Shown in pieces: positions 41,389-49,683 of a DNA stretch of 64,000 nt; position 1 is the first letter of the stretch, and each line of letters opens with the position of its first letter. The notes under the pieces were generated by a model that had not been told where the DNA came from, did no database searches, and saw only the letters and a program-made list of their open reading frames with translations. The stretch comes from an uncultured Bacteroidia bacterium (GTDB lineage: Bacteria > Bacteroidota > Bacteroidia > Bacteroidales > ML635J-15), in assembly GCA_902800045.1 (NCBI GenBank), contig CADCCZ010000002.1, forward strand, positions 124,001 through 188,000, written 5' to 3'. The translations under genes and the position numbers were made by a program.

Positions 41389-42785
41389 AACGATTGACCG
41401 CCATATTATCCGCATTGTTGTTCAGCCTCACTCTGTTGGCACAAAATGAGTTCACAACAACCGACACCGACAAGACCGAGGTGACTGTGCAATACCTTTC
41501 GCTTGATGAGTGCAAACGCCTTGCCATTGAGAACAACGCCAAGATAAAGAACGCAGAACTCGATATTGAAGCGGCCAAACTTACAAAAAAAGGTGCCTTC
41601 ACAAAATATTTCCCGCAGGTAAGCGTCAAGGGCGGAGCATTTAAGGCAACCGACCCGCTTCTCGACATGGAAATTGGGAAGGGCAATGCAAATGTTGACT
41701 TTGGCAATCTAGCAATGAACAATGTATTTACGACCTTGTACAATGTTTATGGTCCATACATTGACGCAAGTGCGAATGTAAAAGGTCTAGACGATGGAAT
41801 TGTAGGCGGTGTAATGGCAGTGCAACCGGTTTTTGTCGGCGGCAGAATTGTTAATGGAAACAAGTTGGCAGGACTTGGCGTGGAAGCAGCAAAACTGCAG
41901 ACCGAAATTGCCCGTGACGAGACTGACCTGAAAACTGTGGAACTTTACTGGACAATTATTTCTTTGCAGGAAAAGAAGAAAATCATCGCCTCCGCAAACC
42001 AGCTTCTCGATACGCTTTACCGCGATGCTTCGGGAGCGGTAGAGGCAGGTATCATTCATCGGAACGACCTGCTGAAAGTAACCTTGAAGCAGTCGGAGAT
42101 GAAGTCGAACGAAATGAAACTGAACAACGGAATTCGTCTTGCAAAATCGGCTTTATGCCAGCATATTGGCATTCCGTACGATGAGAATATGGTGCTTTCC
42201 GACAGCATTGGCGATATTCCCAACCCAAGCATTTACCATGTGGACCATACCGAAGCCGTAAAAGGTCGCATCGAGTACCAGCTTCTCGACCTTAGCACCG
42301 ATGCCGAAAGGCTGAAGAAGAAAATGCTTGTTGGCGAAGTTTTGCCGCAGATTGCCGTCGGTGCAGGCTACACCTGCAATACGCTGATGGACAAGTTCAA
42401 GACCAACGGCTTGGTTTTCGCAACTCTGTCTATTCCAATTTCCGACTGGTGGGAGAAGTCGTACGACCTGAAGAAGCAGGAACTCAACTGCACCAAGGCC
42501 GAAAACCAGCGCCGCGACCTCGACGAGCAGATGCTTCTGCAAATGCAGATGGCTTGGAACGACCTCAGCGAAGCATACTCGCAGGTGATGTTGTCGCAGC
42601 AGACAGCCGAAACCGCCACCGAGAATCTAAACCTCAGCACCGATAATTATAATGCTGGAATGATAAGCATGTCGGAACTGCTCGAAGCGCAGACCTTGCT
42701 GCAACAGGCTCACAGCCAGCTTGCCGACGACAAGGTTGAATACATGAAAAAACTCACAAAATATAAGCAGCTGACTAGGCAATAA
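41385..42785 (+). CDS. TolC-family outer-membrane channel
   Basis: 466 aa from the ATG at 41385, overlapping the pump stop by four bases. Signal peptide MKRLTAILSALLFSLTLLAQ. The sequence has the coiled-coil/beta-strand duplication of TolC/OEP proteins: LSLDECKRLAIENNAKIKNA and ELDIEAAKLTKKGAFTKYFP near the start, a second half with NDLSEAYSQVMLSQQTAETA and ENLNLSTDNYNAGMISMSEL-like helices, ending EYMKKLTKYKQLTRQ. It completes the tripartite pump. It ends three bases before the convergent glycosyltransferase stop, with no visible terminator between. Confidence 0.92.
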   Translation: MKRLTAILSALLFSLTLLAQNEFTTTDTDKTEVTVQYLSLDECKRLAIENNAKIKNAELDIEAAKLTKKGAFTKYFPQVSVKGGAFKATDPLLDMEIGKGNANVDFGNLAMNNVFTTLYNVYGPYIDASANVKGLDDGIVGGVMAVQPVFVGGRIVNGNKLAGLGVEAAKLQTEIARDETDLKTVELYWTIISLQEKKKIIASANQLLDTLYRDASGAVEAGIIHRNDLLKVTLKQSEMKSNEMKLNNGIRLAKSALCQHIGIPYDENMVLSDSIGDIPNPSIYHVDHTEAVKGRIEYQLLDLSTDAERLKKKMLVGEVLPQIAVGAGYTCNTLMDKFKTNGLVFATLSIPISDWWEKSYDLKKQELNCTKAENQRRDLDEQMLLQMQMAWNDLSEAYSQVMLSQQTAETATENLNLSTDNYNAGMISMSELLEAQTLLQQAHSQLADDKVEYMKKLTKYKQLTRQ

Positions 42786-42787
42786 GC

Positions 42788-43864
42788 CTACGACAAAAGT
42801 TCATCGAACAATTTTCTCCAAAGTCCGATTACCACTTCTTTAGAAAACTTAGCGGAAACAATTTCTTTTGATTTTAAGCCGAATTTTTGTCTTAATGTTT
42901 CGTCGTGCATAAGGCATTTAAGTTTTTCGGCATAAGCCTCCAAGTCGTTGTCTTCGACAAGGAAACCGCTCTCACCATTGGAAATTATGTCGCTCGGTCC
43001 CGCATTTATGTCGAACGCCATACCAGGAAGCCCGTATGATGCCGACTCGGCAAGCACCATCCCAAATCCTTCGAATTTACTTGTCATTGCATAAATGCTG
43101 GCCTGCGTATATTCATCGGCAATTCTTTCCGAAAACGGCTTGACAAACACCGAATCCTGAAGGTTCAAAGCTTTCACTTTGGCTTCTATCTCCAATTTCA
43201 ATGCTCCGCCACCTATTATATGTAGTTTCCAATCGTCAAGGTTTTTATCCTCTCTTACCGCCTTCCAGATATCAATAAGGCGGAAAAATCCCTTTTGGTC
43301 GCCTGCATCCATACGACCGACCGAAGCAACAACTTTCTGGCTAAAATCTGTTATTTTATCCTCTATTTGCGGAAGAAAATTAGGTATCACCTTTATATTG
43401 CCATGATATTGTTTCCAAACATCTATCTGCTTATTTGAAAGGACAACCAGAGAATCGTATTTGTCAAATACTTTTTTCTTTTTCCGAGGCGCATTCAGAT
43501 GCCATAGTCGTATATATTTTACCCCTTTCGACTTGACAATAGGCATAAACGTACCATCGTTACAAAAAACAATGTCTGGGCTCTGCTTATTTATAATACG
43601 GGATGTTCGCAGGCTAAGATATATACGCTTGAAAATTTTATTGTAGAATTTTCTAAGGAAATTATTAGAATTTTGTGCTCCTTCCGATAAAAATTCGACC
43701 GAAATCCTTGGGTCGAGGCTATATGTAATATGCTCTTCCTTTTTGAAAAAACTAATGATTTTTATTTCATAAAATTCCGACAATGCATTCGACAGATTGG
43801 CGCAAACCCTTTCGCCTCCGCCAGTCTCGGTAATATCCCGAAGCGTTATCAGAATCTTTTTCAT
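42788..43864 (-). CDS. Glycosyltransferase family 4 protein
   Basis: 358 aa. GT-B fold glycosyltransferase: N-terminal DITETGGGERVCANLSNALS (Gly-rich donor/acceptor loop), then VVASVGRMDAGDQKGFFRLI and LHIIGGGALKLEIEAKVKAL in the C-terminal Rossmann half, with the family signature SKFEGFGMVLAESASYGLPG and AGPSDIISNGESGFLV. Likely transfers a sugar to a cell-surface polysaccharide or lipid A core. Its start overlaps the stop of the upstream GT2 gene (ATGA), so they form a two-gene operon. Confidence 0.9.
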   Translation of the reverse strand: MKKILITLRDITETGGGERVCANLSNALSEFYEIKIISFFKKEEHITYSLDPRISVEFLSEGAQNSNNFLRKFYNKIFKRIYLSLRTSRIINKQSPDIVFCNDGTFMPIVKSKGVKYIRLWHLNAPRKKKKVFDKYDSLVVLSNKQIDVWKQYHGNIKVIPNFLPQIEDKITDFSQKVVASVGRMDAGDQKGFFRLIDIWKAVREDKNLDDWKLHIIGGGALKLEIEAKVKALNLQDSVFVKPFSERIADEYTQASIYAMTSKFEGFGMVLAESASYGLPGMAFDINAGPSDIISNGESGFLVEDNDLEAYAEKLKCLMHDETLRQKFGLKSKEIVSAKFSKEVVIGLWRKLFDELLS

Positions 43865-44628
43865 CTGTCGTTCTTGTTCAGTTCGTAAAGTTTCATGTGC
43901 CTATAGAACGAACCGCTGGCATTCAGCAAAGAAACTACGAAACCCTTATATCCATAGAATATGCCACGGCGGAAGAAATAGTTCATATTGAAAGTGTGTA
44001 TGAATCTGAAAATTGCGCCGATCACACTTGCTTTTTTACCCTTTTTGTGCTTCTCTTGTGCCGACAAGGTCGTGTATCGGTTCATTTTCTGGATTATCGA
44101 CTCCATACTGTCGGCTGCATAGTGCTTTATGGCATCCTTTATGTAAACCTTTTGGGTATCTGGCTTGGTTTCCACTCCCTCATGTACAATATTTTCGTTG
44201 AAACGAGTATATTTCCGGTTAAAAATACGCCACACATAGTCGGGATACCATCCGCAGCATTTCATGCATCGGTCGCCGTAGTAGTTGAGACGAGAAAGAG
44301 CAACGACTGTATTGTCGTTCAGCTGCATTGCATTTATCTGGGAAACAATTTCGGGCATAATCACCTCATCGGAATCGATGCTCAGAATCCAGTCGTTGAC
44401 AGCATGACCGAGTGCGATGTTTTTCATTTTGCCAAAACCGCAGAAGTTGGGTTCGTGAAAAATCTTCACGTTGGGGTATTTTGCAGCAATATCGAGAGTG
44501 GCATCGGTGCTGCCGTTGTCGAGCAGAACGACTTCGCTGAAAGCACGCAACGAGTCAAGGCATTCCGAGATTGTTGCCTCAGCATTCTTGACGAGTATCA
44601 CTGCGCTTATCTTTTCAACGTTCTGCAT
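43861..44628 (-). CDS. Glycosyltransferase family 2, WaaE/KdtX-like
   Basis: 255 aa. GT-A fold: ISAVILVKNAEATISECLDS, VVLLDNGSTDATLDIA, and the DxD-like WILSIDSDEVI segment near residue 85. RLNYYGDRCMKCCGWYPDYVWRIF and NENIVHEGVE match the WaaE/KdtX-like branch that glycosylates the lipopolysaccharide inner core. The C-terminal FRRGIFYGYKGFVVSLLNAS suggests a membrane-associated helix. First gene of the minus-strand pair with GT4. Confidence 0.88.
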   Translation of the reverse strand: MQNVEKISAVILVKNAEATISECLDSLRAFSEVVLLDNGSTDATLDIAAKYPNVKIFHEPNFCGFGKMKNIALGHAVNDWILSIDSDEVIMPEIVSQINAMQLNDNTVVALSRLNYYGDRCMKCCGWYPDYVWRIFNRKYTRFNENIVHEGVETKPDTQKVYIKDAIKHYAADSMESIIQKMNRYTTLSAQEKHKKGKKASVIGAIFRFIHTFNMNYFFRRGIFYGYKGFVVSLLNASGSFYRHMKLYELNKNDR

Positions 44629-44649
44629 AAGAAATACAATTTATTGATG

Positions 44650-44657
44650 CAAAAATA
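44650..44657 (-). promoter_or_regulatory. Promoter -7 box for the glycosyltransferase pair
   Basis: Minus-strand TATTTTTG, exact TAnnTTTG, 21 bases upstream of the ATG at 44628. The surrounding 15 bases (CTTTATTATTTTTGC) recur in front of trmB at 55544-55551. Confidence 0.5.
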
Positions 44658-44662
44658 ATAAA

Positions 44663-44706
44663 GTTTCACGTTTAACGTTGTTGAGGGCTTCGCCGTTCTG
44701 GTTCAA
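44663..44706. repeat. Inverted copy of the 16566-16609 element
   Basis: These 44 bases are the exact reverse complement of 16566-16609, 28 kb away. They fill part of the gap between the GT2 start and clpX. They are followed, to about 44790, by tandem AACTTTCAACTTTTAACTTT words that also occur inverted after truA (54721-54756). Confidence 0.75.
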
Positions 44707-44796
44707 CGTTCAAGGTTCAACGATTTCTCGCAACGACCACACATCAACTATTAACTCCCAACTTTCAACTTTTAACTTTTAACTTTCAACTGGCAA

Positions 44797-46020
44797 TCAT
44801 GCGTTTCTAAATTTTATCGCTGCTGTCTTGTCGAGTTTGCTTTCGGCATATTCCTTTGTTACGACAAAAGTCTTTTTCTTTTCCGAAGGCATCTCAAACA
44901 TAGCTTCAAGCATTATCGACTCGCAAATCGAACGCAGTCCGCGAGCGCCAAGCTTGAACGAAATTGCCTGATCGACAATATAATCCAATGCTTCATTCTC
45001 GAACTTGATATCGATTCCGTCAATCTTGAACAACTTGATATACTGGTTCACAATTGAATTCTTCGGTTCAGTAAGGATCATCCTCAAGGCATCGCGGTCG
45101 AGCGGATTGAGGTAGGCAAGCACAGGCAGACGACCGACAATTTCGGGGATAAGGCCGAACTTGCGGATATCTTCGGGGATAACGTACTGCAGCATGTTCT
45201 TGCTGTCGATTTTCTCGATATTCTTCTGTGTTCCGTAGCCTACCACCTGCGTATTCATGCGTCGTGCGATAATCTTGTCAAGTCCTTCGAAAGCGCCACC
45301 GCAGATGAAAAGTATATTTTTGGTATCTACCGGTATCATCTTCTGCTCTGGATGCTTGCGTCCGCCCTGCGGTGGAACGTTCACTATCGAGCCTTCGAGC
45401 AGCTTGAGAAGTCCTTGCTGTACGCCTTCGCCCGAAACATCGCGGGTGATGCTTGGATTGTCGCCCTTGCGTGCGATCTTGTCAATCTCGTCGATGAAGA
45501 CTATGCCCTGCTCTGCCGATGCCACATCGTAGTCGGCAGCCTGCAACAGACGCGTGAGAAGACTTTCTATGTCCTCGCCCACATATCCGGCTTCGGTAAG
45601 CACCGTCGCATCGACTATTGCGAAAGGCACATTCAGCATTTTGGCAATAGTCTTGGCCAGCAAAGTCTTGCCAGTACCAGTCTCGCCAACCATTATTATG
45701 TTCGACTTTTCGATATCGACATCGTTCTTTTCCTGGCTGATGCGCTTGTAGTGGTTGTAAACGGCTACCGACAGAACCTTTTTTGCATAGTCCTGACCAA
45801 TTACATAGTCGTCGAGGAAAGCCTTGATTTCCTTCGGTTTCTTAAGCTTGATAGCCGACTTCACCGGCTTGTCGTTCTTGTGGAATTGTTCTTCTTCCTT
45901 CAATATTTCGTATCCGCGTCTGATGCAGTCGTCGCAAATGTTTCCGTTTACACCCTGGAACAGGATGCCAACTTCCTTGCGAGAACGACCGCACAGCGAA
46001 CATCTATCGTTTTTGTCCAT
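44797..46020 (-). CDS. clpX: ATP-dependent Clp protease ATP-binding subunit ClpX
   Basis: 407 aa. The AAA+ unfoldase that feeds ClpP. The N-terminal zinc finger has [12 protein letters not shown] and CDDCIRRG (four Cys); Walker A is [10 protein letters not shown], the pore loop [10 protein letters not shown], Walker [11 protein letters not shown], the ClpP-contact loop region VVGYGTQKN, and sensor 2 [12 protein letters not shown]. Length is normal. clpP is upstream on the same strand, 209 bases away, with a repeat-filled gap, so each may have its own transcript. Confidence 0.97.
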   Translation of the reverse strand: MDKNDRCSLCGRSRKEVGILFQGVNGNICDDCIRRGYEILKEEEQFHKNDKPVKSAIKLKKPKEIKAFLDDYVIGQDYAKKVLSVAVYNHYKRISQEKNDVDIEKSNIIMVGETGTGKTLLAKTIAKMLNVPFAIVDATVLTEAGYVGEDIESLLTRLLQAADYDVASAEQGIVFIDEIDKIARKGDNPSITRDVSGEGVQQGLLKLLEGSIVNVPPQGGRKHPEQKMIPVDTKNILFICGGAFEGLDKIIARRMNTQVVGYGTQKNIEKIDSKNMLQYVIPEDIRKFGLIPEIVGRLPVLAYLNPLDRDALRMILTEPKNSIVNQYIKLFKIDGIDIKFENEALDYIVDQAISFKLGARGLRSICESIMLEAMFEMPSEKKKTFVVTKEYAESKLDKTAAIKFRNA

Positions 46021-46229
46021 AAAGTTTAGTTTCTAAGTTTGAATGCCTTCGGCGTTTCTAAGGGCTAACGCCCGTTTCTGAGTTTCAAAGTTTAGCTTAC
46101 GCTGAGCTAAAGGTTAACTTCGTTGAGGGCTTCGCCGTTTTATGATTGACGCTGTTTATAATTGTTTTAGGATTGAAGCTCTAAAGGCTTGCAGGCTTGA
46201 AGTCTGTCAGCCTGTTTGCCATTTAGTCT
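46021..46229. repeat. Repeat-filled gap between clpP and clpX
   Basis: The 209-base spacer holds several repeated phrases: a hairpin GGGC-TAAC-GCCC near 46061, a 26-base inverted copy of 16613-16638 (46114-46139), and GCAGGCTTGAAGTCTGTCAG-type words near 46189-46211 like those after ahcY. No promoter match on the minus strand was found in it by eye. Confidence 0.65.
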
Positions 46230-46910
46230 TTAATATTCAATCTCTCTATACAGAATTTCGTCAATCATTCCATATTCCTTAGCTTCCTCGGCAATCATCC
46301 AGTGGTCGCGGTCGGAATCGGTGCGTACCCTTTCGATTGGCTGGTGCGAGTGGTTGGCGATGATTTCGTAGAGTTCCTCGCGGAGCTTCAGGATTTCCTT
46401 TGCGGTAATTTCGATATCGGAAGCCTGACCTTCGGCACCACCCATAGGCTGGTGAATCATCACGCGCGAATGCTTGAGAGCCGAGCGCTTGCCATGTGCG
46501 CCTGCGCAAAGCAATACTGCAGCCATCGAAGCGGCCATGCCTGTGCAGATGGTGGCGACGTCGGAACGTATGTACTGCATGGTGTCGTATATGCCAAGAC
46601 CTGCATAAACCGAACCGCCCGGCGAGTTGAAGTAAATCTGTATGTCCTTGCTCGGATCGCTGCTTTCGAGGAAAAGAAGCTGAGCCTGTATGATATTGGC
46701 AACATCATCGTTGATAGGAGTACCGAGGAAGATAATCCTGTCCATCATCAAGCGCGAGAACACATCCATCTGAGCAACGTTCAAAGTGCGCTCCTCGATG
46801 ATTGTAGGATTGATGTATCCGTTGTATATACTTGTGTACTGGTCGAAAACAAGACCGTTTACGCCTCTATGCTTTACGGCGTACTTGCGAAAATCGTTGT
46901 TAAAGTTCAT
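46230..46910 (-). CDS. clpP: ATP-dependent Clp protease proteolytic subunit ClpP
   Basis: 226 aa from the ATG at 46910; an upstream start at 46961 adds 17 residues over the promoter. The catalytic triad is visible: Ser128 in [12 protein letters not shown], His153 in VMIHQPMGG and Asp198 in [11 protein letters not shown]. The [12 protein letters not shown] oxyanion segment is intact. The N terminus has about 35 extra residues over E. coli ClpP, which probably includes a propeptide, common in Bacteroidetes. It is upstream of clpX on the minus strand, and divergent from tadA. Confidence 0.96.
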   Translation of the reverse strand: MNFNNDFRKYAVKHRGVNGLVFDQYTSIYNGYINPTIIEERTLNVAQMDVFSRLMMDRIIFLGTPINDDVANIIQAQLLFLESSDPSKDIQIYFNSPGGSVYAGLGIYDTMQYIRSDVATICTGMAASMAAVLLCAGAHGKRSALKHSRVMIHQPMGGAEGQASDIEITAKEILKLREELYEIIANHSHQPIERVRTDSDRDHWMIAEEAKEYGMIDEILYREIEY

Positions 46911-46931
46911 ATCTGCATTTTTTATAATGCG

Positions 46932-46939
46932 CAAAAATA
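46932..46939 (-). promoter_or_regulatory. Promoter -7 box for clpP
   Basis: Minus-strand TATTTTTG, 21 bases upstream of the ATG at 46910; no clear -33 box. This supports the short clpP start, since the 46961 ATG would precede it. Confidence 0.5.
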
Positions 46940-47032
46940 TATCATTTTTTTCGGACAGCATTTAATTTCCATGAAATATAATTAACAAAATGACAATCGG
47001 ACTAAAAGTGCGTATATACCAATTTATTTTCG

Positions 47033-47040
47033 TACCTTTG
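47033..47040 (+). promoter_or_regulatory. Promoter -7 box for tadA
   Basis: TACCTTTG, exact TAnnTTTG, ending 8 bases before the ATG at 47049. A transcript starting at the usual distance would be nearly leaderless. Confidence 0.6.
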
Positions 47041-47048
47041 CAACAACT

Positions 47049-47480
47049 ATGGACTACGAAAAATATATGCGTATTGCGCTCGCCGAGGCTGCCGATGCCG
47101 AAATGGAAGGCGAAGTGCCCATTGGAGCCGTGGTGGTATGCGGCGACAAGGTGATTTCGCGTGCCCACAACCGCACAGAGCATCTGCACGACGTGACCGC
47201 ACACGCCGAGATTATGGCAATAACTGCCGCCGAGGACTATCTTGGGGCAAAATACCTTACCGACTGCACTCTTTTTGTAACCGTGGAGCCTTGCGTAATG
47301 TGCGCCGGTGCATTGGCATGGTCGCAAATCTCGGAAATTGTATATGGCGCAGCCGACGAAAAACGCGGATTTTCGAAATTCTCCGAAAAGATTCTCCACC
47401 CCAAGACCAAGCTGGTAAAAGGTGTGCTCGCCGAAGAATGCGAAAAAATCATGAAGGATTTCTTTGTAAAAAAAAGATAA
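47049..47480 (+). CDS. tadA: tRNA-specific adenosine deaminase TadA
   Basis: 143 aa. Deaminates A34 to inosine in tRNA-Arg(ACG). The cytidine/deoxycytidylate deaminase zinc site is complete: AHAEIMAI with His52 and the catalytic Glu54, and EPCVMCAGAL with Cys82 and Cys85. The C-terminal VYGAADEKRGFSKF is typical of TadA rather than of cytosine deaminases. Divergent from clpP. Confidence 0.93.
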   Translation: MDYEKYMRIALAEAADAEMEGEVPIGAVVVCGDKVISRAHNRTEHLHDVTAHAEIMAITAAEDYLGAKYLTDCTLFVTVEPCVMCAGALAWSQISEIVYGAADEKRGFSKFSEKILHPKTKLVKGVLAEECEKIMKDFFVKKR

Positions 47481-47516
47481 GAACAAATATTTCTATGCAT
47501 ATACGATTTATTGCCT

Positions 47517-47524
47517 TATTTTTG
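47517..47524 (+). promoter_or_regulatory. Promoter -7 box for the 47547 gene
   Basis: TATTTTTG, exact TAnnTTTG, 22 bases before the ATG at 47547; no clear -33 box. Confidence 0.45.
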
Positions 47525-47546
47525 TTGCAAAATTGAAGTTAACATT

Positions 47547-49499
47547 ATGAAGAACATCATTTTATACATACTACTGACAATTGCATTGGGGACAGGCTGT
47601 TTCGCGCAGACAAGGTTTAATAAAATCGTAGATTTGGATAGAGAAGCTCATCATATATTAGTATCAGTGACGCCTAATGATTCTGTTTATATAATCGTTT
47701 GCGGAACGGACAATTATGAACAACCAGATGATAGACGATGCTCATTAATAGCTGTATTAGATAGTACTGGGACATGCATAAATAAAAGTATTGTTGCAGA
47801 TAATACAACAGATGTATATGAAAATGATTTTGACCAGAAAATTGTTATAACAAATCATGGAACATATAAGTATATATTTGTAAAAGAATGGCTAGGGGCA
47901 TATATATGTGAGTTTGATGAATATTTGGACATAATAAATTCCCGAACTATATATTTTTCAAATGACTCATCTTTGGTAAATGTAAAAATGCCAGGATTCA
48001 CAAATATTGATGATTACTTGTATATACCCGCATCAACAAAAATAGATACACTTGATACGGAATTTTGGCATCCCATATTGTATAAGATTGATAGTAATAA
48101 TAATCTAATCTACAAGAAAAACCTATATCTGGATAATTCTAAACACCAATATTTTCATATTAGAGAAGCCCACGACAGCAATCTCATAGCACTTGGGAAT
48201 ATAAACTCTTTGTATAATCTAAAGTGGTTAGTCTCAAAGATAGATACTGCAGGCAATATTATGTGGCATCATATATATGGGCGTTCAGGATGGCAAAATG
48301 GATACGAAAAATTCATCGCCCCCTCCCCAGACTCCTGCTATGTCATGAACGGCATATATCCGGTATGCTATAACAGTCACTATCAGCGAGAAACAAACAA
48401 TGCCGCATGCATAAGAAAGATAGACGACAATGGTAATTTATTATGGGAGAAGATAATAAAAAATTATTATTATGCATATTATAATGGGCCTGGAATGCAT
48501 TCCGTAGAATGCACATACGACCTGTATGTAGACGATGACGGCTATATATATGTGGCAGGACAGGGAACTAATTATACAGGTTTTGCCGGTTTCTTAACAA
48601 AATTGACACCCAATGGCAATATAATGTACCGCAGATACTATACTCCAGACGGCAGCAAAAGTGGTCCAAGGCTTTATCTCAATAGCGTAAAACCTACACC
48701 AGATGGAGGATTAATAATGGGTGGATATACATACGATAGTTACTATACGGCAGACGAATTCGGCGACTACTTCCAGCAACCTTGGCTAGTAAAGACAGAC
48801 ATGGACGGCTTGGATGGACTATGCTATACCGAACTGCCAGAATTAACCTTGGATGTTTTCATACCAGATACGGTTTGCAATCTGGACACAATCGACTGTG
48901 TAGTAAACATCAGCGGTCCCTCGGCACCGTACCGTCTGGATTTCAGCACGGGACAGACAATCGAAAACATATATTATCCTGATGTTTTTGTACCAAAGGA
49001 GATTGGCATAGATACCGTATTGAGTGGCGAACTGCTCTACCAATATACCGAAACTGTTAACGAGGCGACAATAAAGGACTCTGCCGCAGAGAATACCATC
49101 GCCCGCCACTACAATATCCGCACGCCAAGAGATCCCGGCGAGCATCAGCTTGCAATAACGCTCTCGGACTATTACGGCAATACCAAGACCATCTACAAGG
49201 ACATCTACGTAAATCCCTGCCACGACCTGGCCGTGGACGAGAACGACAACATTATGCTGTCGGTATACCCGAACCCTGCCACAGAATACATAAACATCGC
49301 AGGTGAGAATATTGCAGGGATAGAAATATGTAATCTGTTAGGAGAGGTGGTGTATTACAATGGCAGCGTCGTGCCGCGGCGCGACGCCACTAATGTAATT
49401 GTAATATCCACAGAAAATATGCCAGCAGGCAGCTATTTTGTAAGGGTAAGGATGGAAAACGGAAAGGTGGTTACGAAGAAGATTGTGGTGGTGAAATGA
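47547..49499 (+). CDS. T9SS-exported protein with propeller-like repeats
   Basis: 650 aa from the ATG at 47547 (signal MKNIILYILLTIALGTGCFAQ); 12 upstream codons overlap the promoter. Repeated strands such as KIDTAGNIMWHHIYG, KIDDNGNLLWEKI, KLTPNGNIMYRRYY and SVKPTPDGGLIMGGYTYD indicate a beta-propeller of the kind seen in many Bacteroidetes exported proteins. The C-terminal 80 residues (LSVYPNPATEYINIAGENIA ... MPAGSYFVRV ... KKIVVVK) are a T9SS type A sorting domain. The domain carries an in-frame insertion of a GC palindrome (49366-49387, GSVVPRRDAT). Codons are A/T-ended up to about 48750 and G/C-ended after, suggesting a mosaic origin. Confidence 0.85.
   Translation: MKNIILYILLTIALGTGCFAQTRFNKIVDLDREAHHILVSVTPNDSVYIIVCGTDNYEQPDDRRCSLIAVLDSTGTCINKSIVADNTTDVYENDFDQKIVITNHGTYKYIFVKEWLGAYICEFDEYLDIINSRTIYFSNDSSLVNVKMPGFTNIDDYLYIPASTKIDTLDTEFWHPILYKIDSNNNLIYKKNLYLDNSKHQYFHIREAHDSNLIALGNINSLYNLKWLVSKIDTAGNIMWHHIYGRSGWQNGYEKFIAPSPDSCYVMNGIYPVCYNSHYQRETNNAACIRKIDDNGNLLWEKIIKNYYYAYYNGPGMHSVECTYDLYVDDDGYIYVAGQGTNYTGFAGFLTKLTPNGNIMYRRYYTPDGSKSGPRLYLNSVKPTPDGGLIMGGYTYDSYYTADEFGDYFQQPWLVKTDMDGLDGLCYTELPELTLDVFIPDTVCNLDTIDCVVNISGPSAPYRLDFSTGQTIENIYYPDVFVPKEIGIDTVLSGELLYQYTETVNEATIKDSAAENTIARHYNIRTPRDPGEHQLAITLSDYYGNTKTIYKDIYVNPCHDLAVDENDNIMLSVYPNPATEYINIAGENIAGIEICNLLGEVVYYNGSVVPRRDATNVIVISTENMPAGSYFVRVRMENGKVVTKKIVVVK
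49366..49387. repeat. GC palindrome inside the T9SS sorting domain
   Basis: A 22-base palindrome with 11-bp arms (one G.T pair) of the same design as the intergenic hairpins at 16458, 16531, 27513 and 54764. It lies inside the coding sequence of the preceding feature, in frame, between the GEVVYYN strand and the next strand VIVISTENMPAG. Confidence 0.7.
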
Positions 49500-49647
49500 G
49501 GTAGGCTAAAAGGCTATATTGAGGGCTAACAGTCTAGCAGTCTTACAGACAGTTAGACAGGTCTTCCGCTAGACAGGTGCGTTGCTATCCCCATCAGCCT
49601 GATGATAACTTTCGGAAAATGATTCAGCCGTATTTCGATTATTTTCT

Positions 49648-49655
49648 TATGTTTG
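49648..49655 (+). promoter_or_regulatory. Promoter -7 box for the 49684 gene
   Basis: TATGTTTG, exact TAnnTTTG, 28 bases before the ATG at 49684. The preceding gap 49500-49647 holds word-like repeats AGGCTAAAAGGCTATATTGA-type and GACAGTTAGACAG-type. Confidence 0.45.
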
Positions 49656-49683
49656 CATTTTGTTACCGATAAATTTTATTCAG

